A program made the position numbers and the translations under genes. From the NCBI GenBank assembly GCA_009767595.1, contig VSDK01011235.1, positions 198,762 through 262,761 on the forward strand: a stretch of DNA of 64,000 nucleotides, in the 5' to 3' direction. Numbering within the stretch: the stretch's first letter is position 1; every line of letters starts with the position of its first letter. Source of the stretch: Symbiodinium kawagutii (Eukaryota > Sar > Dinophyceae > Suessiales > Symbiodiniaceae). The notes under the pieces are model-generated. The model saw only the letters and a list, made by a program, of their open reading frames with translations, did not search any database and was not told the origin of the DNA. Below, piece by piece: positions 54,701-64,000 of the stretch.

Positions 54701-57676
54701 ACATGTAGCATTCCTTGGTGTGCACCCTGCAATGCTGATTGAATTTTGGTGTAATTAATCATGAACAAGGTGACATCTCCCGAATACTTGGAACTTCGCC
54801 ATCCAGCAAGCAGAAACTGGATCCGAACATGTGGCTTGGACACTCACAGGAGGCTCGATGCTGCTTGGCCGGAATTGGCTTGGAGGCACGTCCCCCTGTT
54901 AAGGCCATAAAACGGATACTTGTTGCATGGTTTATACGTGTTTAAGGTTCTCAAAGATCAGCACGTCGATCTTGCTGTGACAAGCACTTTCTGAGAGATG
55001 CAATGCAGTAGATTTCACATATTATGCTTTATGCTTTACGCTTTCCGTCAGGAAGCGTTTGGTCAGTAAGTACAGTATTTGAAGGATGTTTTTGCGGATG
55101 CCACGACAAACTAGAAACCTTGAGGATACTTCCAGATACTGTACTTCATGCCGTTTCCGGCTTGCTTTTTTTCAGAATCGTGGAGTCTCAGGTTTGTGTG
55201 GCCGTCTTCTGCGCAGAGATGCAGAAGCGAGATGGACAGCGGAAGAGGCTTTGCACCATGCATGGTTCTATTCAGTCGACTTGCCTCGGGCTGACATCCC
55301 AGATGACGTTCTGCAACGCTTTCGGCGACTTGGCACGCGGACGAGCCTCCCCTGTGAACTTGTCACATGTTTCCCCATTTCATTCGTAGACATCTGTAGG
55401 CCTTAGAAACTGCATTAAGTAATAGAGTAGTGTCCAGAGGATGTCAACATATGTCAACGGATTCTCATTTATACTTCTTCCGGGTCATAGAATGTTGGAT
55501 GGGTGCTGGTGGCGGCCAATTTTGCTCTTACTGCATGGCCCTTTTCGGCCGCAGCTCCGCTTGAGGCGCTTCAGCTTTGCCAACGTTCTTCTTCGGAGCA
55601 GCCTTCAGGCAGTTGCAGAGCAGCGCCCGGGCAATGAGGCACTTTTCGCGGCCTTGGATCAGAATCTTGACACCGTGTGGCTTATGGCCCCTCACCAGAC
55701 GGATATCACAAGGTTTTTGACCAGCCATCAAGGCACGCTAGTATAGCAAGCCAGATCTGGGTCACATCTCATGCCTGTCCTTGATGCCTCCTGAAATCAT
55801 CGCTTTGCTTTATTTTTTGGGGGGCCAAACAATGCACTTTCAGATCGTCAAGGGTTCTTCGCATTGCAAGACCACCAGCTGAATTCCTTAGGAATTGTGA
55901 CGGCTTCATTTGCCACAATGATTTGTACATTTGCTTGAGTCAACTTGGGCAAGAAGTTGCTGAAGAAGACTTGCAGAAGCTGGTTCGAAAGGCACTGGAG
56001 CACTGACATCTTGATTCGTCGGTTGTTAATTGTGTAATGTGTGCCGCCTTCCCCATCAATAGAGCTCTGTATTTGACATTATATGATTAGTTACGCTGAT
56101 TGATGATAATTTCCTACTCAGAATGAGATGGTTGGTATCAGGAGTGTTTTGCGTTAACGAATCCTCCGGCCAAGTGAATGTGGCAATGTCAAACAGTTGA
56201 TGCATGTTTTCAAGGTGCAAAACTGCCAACTTCTGACTGCCAAGGTGGATCCTGATGATGTAGGAGCCATCGAGCTGAGTTGCTTCAAAGCAATCATGTT
56301 GAAGGACACCAGGGAACTTTGACGCATATTGGGGCAATGACCTCATGGGATCTCATGGGTAGATTCATACTTTTGGACCGATATCCGTACCTGGATCTAC
56401 GTAGATTTAACATATTATGTAGAGTGTGAGGAAGGGACGGAGAAAAGATGAGAGTGAGAGTCCGGTACAAAGTCCCTAAAGTCCACCAAAATCCTCCAAA
56501 CTCCTGTTGTCGACCTTACTCGCTCTCCAGAGAAGATTGGGCATGGTGTTGCGTGCTCTAATGTTGTTTTGCCTTTTGATCCTGTGCAATGTTTTCGTGT
56601 ATTAGTCTCACTTATTCTGGGATTTTCTGGGCAAGTTATTTGATCCTTTGGGTGCCTGCCAGCTTGCCCGATGCATTTTCTTGATTCCTCTTTTTTTGTC
56701 CTTGCTTCCTTTTTGGTTTTCAATGTGGAACACGTTGTCCTATTGGTTGGTGCACAGGTTGCAGGAGTAACCATATTTAGTATTGTAATTGACCGATGCC
56801 CACGTTGTCATTGCTAAGACGCTGGCTGGAATTAGGGCATGACCTTGTCGCAACTTGTGTGCCAATGCATATCACGCAGACTGACGTAGTTTCATACACA
56901 TTCGAGACCTCGGGCTTTGTAAGAGTGAAGCCCGATTGGTGGGAACCCCAGCTATCCAAGCTCTGTCCTTCTGAGATAAACTGTGGCAGCTGATTTGGCT
57001 CCTGGCACACCAGGAGAAGCACGCGGAGAGCAAGAGTTGCTCGATGGCTGCCTTCCGCATCATTGACAGAGATATGGATGGCAAGATCACCTCTACAGAT
57101 CTTCGAAAGCTCTTCCCTGAGATGCCCGAGTCGGAAGCTACCGGCATGATTGCAGCTTCAGACCTCCAAGGGGCTGGTGGCATTGACATTTCTCAGTTCC
57201 GAACCATGCTCAAGCAGTACTTCTCATCAGAATCAGATGTGGAGTGGTCAAAGCCAAGGGCTGTGAAGAATGAGAACATCAGAAGAGCAAAGCTTCAAGC
57301 GCTTGAAGAACATTACTTCCGAACTGTAGATGATGAGGATGACGACTCTCATTCAAGCTGCGCGGGGTCGAGTGTTCTCAGTGGTGCATCTCAGACGATC
57401 TCGCACATCTCGCCCTTAGACAGTGATTCTGATTCGGACTCGGATGAGGTGAAGCAAACACCAGGACCACAAGGACCACAAGGACCACAAGGACCACAAG
57501 GACCACAAGCACAGTGTGGATCCGGCATTTCCAATCGGCGACTGCCTGGTGCCCCGCAAGTGAGACTGGCAAAGTCTTCAACGAAACAAATTGAGCCGAT
57601 CGTCCTGGCGAAGGAAGTTGAGCTTTGGCAAAGGCCTTGCTACACCAAAGTGCGACGACGAGTTATTTCACTGTAG
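51735..57676 (+). CDS. CDPK-like kinase with EF-hands, atypical catalytic loop and GPQ tail
   Basis: Exons: 51735-51814 (MDIDELRSFAQKNLQECRNF); 51872-52014 (Gly loop LGSGSFGAVVKAKD, Lys in RAWKALQK); 52188-52228 (EAMTMAVLDHPHI); 52893-53164 (RLFDVIEDSEKLYFVMELCE, catalytic loop HADFAARNVLLLE, ending AKLA); 53525-about 53610 (DFGSVRPFKAG, then GDMWGLGLLMRGM); 55176-about 55330 (GRLLRRDAEARWTAEEALHH); 55575-55676 (LRSSLQAVAEQRPGNEALFA, EF start DQNLD); 55892-about 56005 (CDGFICHNDLYICLSQLGQE); 56990-57676 (EF loop DRDMDGKITSTD, Asp-rich segment, five GPQ repeats, TAG). Most resolved junctions fit in phase, with GT, GC and GA donors; one small exon before 52188 and one before 55176 are missing. 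Calcium-dependent Ser/Thr kinases couple EF-hand binding to activation. Here HRDLKPEN is replaced by HADFAARN, and only about 12 residues separate DFG from GDMWG with no APE, so activity is doubtful. Confidence 0.8.
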
Positions 57677-57847
57677 TAACTACAGTCTGTAGTTCCATTA
57701 TGGTGGCAGGCTGGTAGAGTCAAAGCACCGCGGCTCTATGATCATGAAGGTCTTGGCAACATTTTGCCTTTGTGCATCACTCTGCTTGCATTGGATCCCA
57801 AACAGGAAGAATGATAGTCATAGCCGAGCTCACAAGACAAGAATAGA

Positions 57848-58033
57848 ATGAATAGGCACCAAATGCGGTACTTTCAAAAGATTGGCACAGTGAACTGGAC
57901 GAGCCCCCGAAGGCTTGACAGAAAAGGCATGAAAAGACATGAGAAGATCATCTGGCGTTTTACAGAATTCCTTTCGGAGATTGAGCTACGCAGCAATGCG
58001 CAGAAACAGTTGGCCAGAGGAAGGAAGCTGTAA
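57848..58033 (+). CDS. Small ORF, 61 aa, basic
   Basis: ATG at 57848 opens MNRHQMRYFQKIGTVNWTSP, RRLDRKGMKRHEKIIWRFTE and FLSEIELRSNAQKQLARGRK, then L and TAA. Very basic, helical at the C-terminus. No introns or family. It lies between the kinase gene and the satellite array and could be a small nuclear protein or a relic. Confidence 0.35.
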   Translation: MNRHQMRYFQKIGTVNWTSPRRLDRKGMKRHEKIIWRFTEFLSEIELRSNAQKQLARGRKL

Positions 58034-58499
58034 CGGGGAGAGACTTTTTTACAGAGATGTTAAAGCACACAATTCAAAAGTGATGAATTGAAAAGAAGGT
58101 TTTCGATAGTTGTGCCTGATCCTGCAAATAAGTAAGGCAGTAAGACCACATTTGTGAGCAGCAGAGTGATTGCACTTTCAGTGCACTTGGACCTAAGCCG
58201 CAGCGGACACATCGCTGATTTGTATTTACGAAAGCGTGACTCGGCATCCTGAAGTCATGCTGGAAGCAAGTGCTTCGAAAAGTTTCAACCAATAGATCTT
58301 ACAACAAAAGTCGGCTACTGCCTTTTGAGAGCCAGTCAACTTGTAGCACGATTTGCTGCAGATTGACTCATGCTGTGGTCAGAAACCCCATGAGGGGAGA
58401 AACGGTGGTTGCTTCCCGACGAGGAGCCGCAACCGTTTTTATTGTTGTGCATACACAGCATGGCAAAGGGCCAAGGGTTCTTGGTGTGGTAGAAAGAGC

Positions 58500-61400
58500 A
58501 CGAACTTATAGCGACGGACCGAAAGATAGAATGTCGTTTTGGAAAATTTGGAAGGAAAATATTTTGGAAAAACACCCTGCTTTTGGTCGCATTCTATCTG
58601 TACGACCCCGATTTTAGCAGATTTAGGTTTGCGATCTGGATGTTGAAAGGTCATTTTGACCGGTAAATATGGGGGTTTTGATGAGATAGAATGCCCTTCT
58701 TGCCGGGAATCCTGTTTTCAAACAAATTCACGGTAGAGATGCAATTTAGCTGGTATGGGCGAAGCAATCGACAGATAGAATGTTTTCAGAGTGATATTTC
58801 ACATCGGGGTCTCTCAGAGGATGGGACCTTAAAATCGATGGGTTGCTCGAAGTCGATTTGATCAACGCGCTTCAAAATCTTCAATCTTTCCAAACGCGCA
58901 TTTCATTCATAGGTCCATCATGGTCCGTAGCTGCAATTACCGGCTATGCAGTTTGACTGATTTGGGCAGGGAAATCAACAGTTAGAATGTCCCGGAGTGC
59001 TATTGTGCATTGGCGTCGCTCGAGTTATGAGACTTGAAAATTCATGGACCTTATCAGGTAGCGCCTTGATCAATTCCACGTTCGCAATCCCACGAATTTT
59101 CAAGTCCCAGAAAAATGTTTAAAATCGCCCCAGGACATTCTAACTCCTGATTTTCTCGCCCATGTCAGTCAAATTGCAAAAAGCCGGCAATCAGAGCAAC
59201 AGACCTACACATGAAATGCCCGATTGCAAATTTTGAGGGTTGTCGAGCACATTGATCCGTTCCACCGGTCCAAACCCATGAATTCTCAATTCCATCACAA
59301 TCTGAGAGACACCGATGTGCAATATCGCTCTGGGACATTCTAACTGTTGATTTCTCGTCCGGCCCATATCAGTCAAATTGCATAGCCCGGAAGTCAGCGA
59401 CGGACCTACAAATCAAAGGGACGATTGGAAAGGTTGAGGGTTGTCAAGCACATAGATCCACATCACATGAGCAAGCCGATGAATTTTCAAGTCTCATCAT
59501 TTCATCGTTTGAGAGACGCTGACGTGCAATATCGTTCCGGGACATTCTAACTGTTGATTTCCCCGCCCACATCACTCAGATTGCGCAGCCGGTAATTACA
59601 GCGATGAAATTCTGCATTGGGACAGTTTGACGAGTGTGTAGCACAGTGATCAATCCCAAGAATTTTCAAGTCCCATCACTTGAGGGACACCCGCATACGC
59701 AGTATTTGAAAGACATTGATGCGCAGTATCGCCTCAAGACATTCTAACTGGTGATTTCCCCACCCATATCAGTCAAATTGCGTGGCCCGCAAATACAGTG
59801 ACGGACCTAGAAACGAAATGCCCGATTGGAAGCTTTGAGGAGAGCAGGGGACATTGATCAATTCCACCGGAGCAATCCCATGAATTTTGAAATCCCTTCA
59901 TTTGAGCGACGCTGATGTGCAATATCACACCGGACATTCCGTCACCTTGCATAGCCGGTGAATACAGCGACGGGCCTACGAAAATCAGAGGTGCTTGACA
60001 ATCCACAAGTTTTCCAATCGGGCATTTCATTTGTAGGTCCATCACGGTCCGAAACTGCAGTTACCGGCTGTGAAATTTGACTGATTTGGGCAGGGAAATC
60101 AACAGTTAGAATGTCCCGGAGTGCTATTGTGCATTTGCGTCGCTCGAGTTATGAGACTTGAAAATTCATGGACTTCATCAAGTACCGCCTTGATCAATTC
60201 CACCTTAACAATCCCACGAATTCTTCAAGTCCCAGAATAATGCGCAAAATCTCCCAGGACATTCTAACTGTTGATTCTCCCGCCCATGTCACTCAAATTG
60301 CCAAAAGCAGGCAAATACAGCGACGGACCTACACATGATTTTGAGGATGGTCGAGCACATTGATCCCTTCCACCGGTCCCAACCCATTAATTCTCAACTC
60401 CCATCATAATCTGAGAGACACCGATGTGCGCAATCGCTCTGGGACATTCTAACTGCTGATTTCCCGGCCCATACCAGTCAAATCGCGTAGCCTGGCCACG
60501 GACCTACAAATCCAAAGGACCGACGGGAAAGGTTGAGGATTGTCAAGCGCATACACCAATATCGCGTGAGCAAACCGATGAATGTTCAAGTCTCATCATT
60601 TCATCGTTTGAGAGAGGCTGACGTGCAATATCGTTCCGGGACATTCTAACTGTTGATTTCCCCGCCCATCTCAGTCAGATTGCGCAGCCGGTAATTACAG
60701 CGATGGAGCTACACATGAAGGTCCCCATCTGGAAAGTTTAGTTTGGCAATTGTGGAGCACAGAAATCAATTCCGCCCGAGCAATCCCATGAATTTTCCCA
60801 TCATGAGTGAATATCGCCCCAGTGCATTCTAATTGTTAGCTTTGCAATTTGACTGATATGGGCGGGGAAATCAACAGTTAGAATGTCCCAGAGTGATATT
60901 GCGCACCAGTGTCTCTCAAATGATGGGATTTCAAAATTCATGGGGTTGCTCCGGTGGAATTGATCAATGTCTCCTGCTCTCTTCAAAGTTTTCAATCGGG
61001 CATTTCGTTTCTAGGTCCGTCACTGTATTTGTGGGCCACGCAATTTGATGGATATGGGCGGGGAAATGAACAGTTAGAATGTCTTGAGGCGATACTGCAA
61101 ATTATGAGACTTGAAAATTCATGGGCTTGTTCAGGTGGAATGGATCAAGGGTCTTGACAATCCTCAAATTTTCCAACGCTGTATTTACCAGGTGCGCAGT
61201 TTGAGTGGTGTGGGCATGGGCATCAAAAGTTGGAATGTCCCAGAGTGCTATTGCGCATTGGCGTCGCTCGAGTTGTAAGACTTGAGAATTCATAGTTTTT
61301 GTCAGGTAGTGCCTTGATCAATTCCACGTTCGCAATCCCACGAATTTTCAAGTCCCAGAAAAATGCTTAAAATCGCCCCAGGACATTCTAACTCCTGATT

Positions 61401-64000
61401 TTCTCGCCCATGTCAGTCAAATTGCAAAAAGCCGGCAATCAGAGCAACAGACCTACACATGAAATGCCCATTGCGAATTTTGAGGTTTGTCGAGCACATT
61501 GATCCGTTCCACCGGTCCCAACCCATGAATTCTCAATTCCCATCACAATCTGAGAGACACCGATGTGCGCTATCGCTCTGAAACATTCTAACTGTTGATT
61601 TCCCGGCCCATATCAGTCAAATTGCATAGCCCGGAAGTACAGCGGCGGACCTACCAATCAAAGGAACGATTGGAAAGGTTGAGGATTGTCAAGCACATAG
61701 ATCCACATCACATGAGCAAACCGATGAATGTTCAAGTCTCATCATTTCATCGTTTGAGAGACGCTGACGTGCAATATGGTTCCGGGGCAATTTAAACTGT
61801 GTCTTTCTCTCCATCAGTCAGATTGCGCAGCCGGTAGTTACAGCGATGGAGCTACAAATGAAAATCCCCATCTGGGAAGTTTAGTTTGGCAATTTTGGAG
61901 CACAGTAATCAATTCTGACCAAGCAATCCCATGAATTTTCCCATCATTTGTGAATATCGCTCCAGGGCCTTCTAACTGCTAGCTTTGCAATTTGACTGAT
62001 ATGGGCGGGGAAATCAACAGTTAGAATGTCCCAGAGTGATATTGCGCGCCAGTGTCTCTCAAATTATGGGATTTCAAAATTCATGGGATTGCTCATGTGG
62101 AATTGATCAATGTTCCCAGCTCTCCTCAAAGTTTCCAATCGGGCATTTCGTTTCTAGGTCCGTCACTGTATTTGTGGGCCACGCAATTTGATGGATATGG
62201 GTGGGGAAATAAACAGTTGGAATGTCTTGAGGCTTTACTGCAAATTATGAGACTTGAAAATTCATGGGCTTGTTCAGGTGGAATGGATCAAGATGGATCA
62301 AGGGTCTTGACAATTGCCAAATTTTCCAACGCTGTATTTACCAGGGGCGCAGTTTGAGTGGTGTGGGCATGGGCATCAACAGTTGGAATGTCCCAGAGTG
62401 CTATTGCGCATTGGCGTCGCTCGAGTTATGAGACTTGAAAATTCATAGTTTTTGTCAGGTAGTGCCTTGATTAATTCCACGTTCACAATCCCACGAATTT
62501 TCAAGTCCCAGAACAATGCGCAAAAACATCCCAGGACATTCTAACTGTTGATTCTTCCGCCCATGTCATTCAAATTGCAAAAAGCAGGCAAATACAGCGA
62601 CAGACCTACACATGACGTGCCCGATCGCAGATTTTGGGGATTGTCGAGCACATTGATCCCGATCCCTTTCCACTGGGCCAAACCCAGAAATTCTCAATGC
62701 TCACAATCTGAGAGACACCGATGTGCGCTATCATTCTGGGACATTCTAACTGTTGATTTCCCGGCCCATATCAGTCAAATTGCATAGCCCGGAAGTACAG
62801 CGGCGGACCTACCAATCAAAGGAACGATTGGAAAGGTTGAGGATTGTCAAGCACATAGATCCACATCACATGAGCAAGCCGATGAATGTTCAAGTCTCAT
62901 CATTTCATCGTTTGAGAGACGCTGACGTGCAATATCGTTCCGGGACATTCTAACTGTTGATTTCCCGGCCCATATCAGTCAGATTGCGCAGCCGGTAATT
63001 ACAGCGATGGACCTACAAATGAAAGTCCCCATCTGGGAAGTTTAGTTTGGCGCTTGTGGAGCACGGTGGACCGCAAATACAGTGACGTACCTAGAAACGA
63101 AATGCCCGATTGGAAACTTTGAGGAGAGCAGGGGACATTGATCAATTCCACGGGAGCAATCCCATGAATTTTGAAATCCCATCATTTGAGCGACACTGAT
63201 GCGCAATATCACACCGGACATTCCGCCGCCTTGCGTAGCCGGTAAATGCAGCGACGGGCCTACAAAAATCAGAGGTGCTTGACAATCCACAAGTTTTCCA
63301 ATCGGGCATTTCATTTGTAGGTCCATCACGGTCCGTAACTGCAGTTATCGGCTGTGAAATTTGATTGATTTGGGCAGGGAAATCAACAGTTAGAATGTCC
63401 CGGAATGCTATTGTGCATTGGCGTCGCTCGAGTTATGAGACTTGAAAATTCATGGACTTTATCAAGTAGCGCCTTGATCAATTTCACGTTCACAATCCCA
63501 CGAATTTTCAAGTCCCAGAACAATGCGCAAAAACATCCCAGGACATTCTAACTGTTGATTCTTCCGCCCATGTCATTCCAATTGCAAAAAGCAGGCAAAT
63601 ACAGCGACAGACCTACACATGACGTGCCCGATCGCAGATTTTGGGGATTGTCGAGCACATTGATCCTTTCCACTGGGCCAAGCCCAAAAATTATCAATTC
63701 CCATCATAATCTGAGAGACACCGATGTGCGCTATCGCTCTGAGACATTCTAACTGTTGATTTCCCGGCCCATATCAGTCAAATTGCGTAGCCCGGAAGTA
63801 CAGCGACGGACCTACAAATCAAAGGGACGATTGGAAAGGTTGAGGGTTGTCAAGCACATAGATCCACATCACATGAGCAAGCCGATGAATGTTCAAGTCT
63901 CATCATTTCATTGTTTGAGAGACGCTGACGTGCAATATCGTTCCGGGGCATTCTAACTGTTGATTTCCCCGCCCATATCAGTCAGATTGCGCAGCCGGTC
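58500..64000. repeat. Satellite array, about 200-bp units in both orientations
   Basis: A core ACATTCTAACTGTTGATTTC is seen forward at about 59147, 59337, 59542, 59742, 60260, 60448, 60643, 61383, 61583, 62536, 62741, 62945, 63543, 63744 and 63949 (the last as a GCATTC variant). It is inverted (GAAATCAACAGTTAGAATGT) at about 58965, 60100, 60866, 61065, 62008, 62205 and 63378. Neighbouring forward cores are 190-205 bp apart. Groups of units recur every 1.0-1.15 kb, giving a higher-order repeat with a fixed mix of orientations. Degenerate copies at about 58525, 58685 and 58775 mark the left edge; the array leaves the window on the right. Short open frames inside are repeat-derived. Confidence 0.93.

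Noticed and set aside
58270..58617. 115-codon frame at the left edge of the satellite
   Set aside because: Its 3' part overlaps degenerate satellite cores (GATAGAATGTC); the 5' part shows no splice or family support.
59773..63956. Short open frames on both strands within the satellite
   Set aside because: The same peptides recur with each repeat unit and are broken differently from copy to copy, as expected for repeat-derived frames.
1..64000. CRISPR arrays, bacterial operons, rRNA or tRNA genes
   Set aside because: The repeats lack the direct-repeat/unique-spacer layout, genes are intron-rich, and no rRNA or convincing tRNA cloverleaf was seen by eye; a covariance-model scan would be needed to exclude tRNAs fully.

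Overview
The window looks like nuclear DNA of a dinoflagellate, most likely a Symbiodiniaceae-type alga (inference). Coding sequence is cut into many short exons. Introns mostly end in AG followed by G and begin with GT, GC or GA. Every gene I can support firmly lies on the + strand, spacers are full of microsatellites and minisatellites, and the gene families fit an alveolate protist. Two N runs of 10 bases (10423-10432, 42986-42995) show that this is a scaffold; the first is flanked by Illumina adapter sequence.

Layout. 1-5.0 kb: mostly non-coding, with a 0.5 kb GATA/GATG array and a few isolated exons. 5.1-7.4 kb: a three-exon gene joining a TET-associated-glycosyltransferase-like domain to a SAP DNA-binding domain, the most interesting gene here. 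7.6-18.1 kb: many short exons with good splice sites but no recognisable family. 18.2-19.7 kb: a 10-bp minisatellite. 20.0-21.5 kb: an unrecognised multi-exon gene with a clear start. 21.5-25.3 kb: tandem repeats and scattered exons. 26.0-33.4 kb: a voltage-gated cation channel domain (S2 to S6) with a C-terminal EF-hand region, resolved exon by exon. 33.7-38.6 kb: further multi-exon genes. 38.7-40.2 kb: an intronless auxin-efflux-carrier-like transporter. 40.2-43.4 kb: weak ORFs. 43.4-47.0 kb: an RCC1-type beta-propeller gene. 47.9-49.0 kb: an intronless lysine-methyltransferase-like gene. 49-51 kb: exons including a concanavalin-A/LamG-like C-terminus. 51.7-57.7 kb: a CDPK-like kinase with EF-hands, a degenerate active-site region and a GPQ-repeat tail. 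58.5-64.0 kb: a satellite of about 200-bp units in both orientations that runs off the right edge.

How the parts relate. The channel (Ca/Na entry with EF-hand sensing) and the CDPK-like kinase both belong to calcium signalling, but nothing here shows an operon-like link; co-orientation is the normal dinoflagellate arrangement. The glycosyltransferase-SAP protein matters because dinoflagellate DNA carries 5-hydroxymethyluracil, a possible sugar acceptor (inference). All exon boundaries were read by eye from frame continuity, splice signals and family conservation; no database search was possible.
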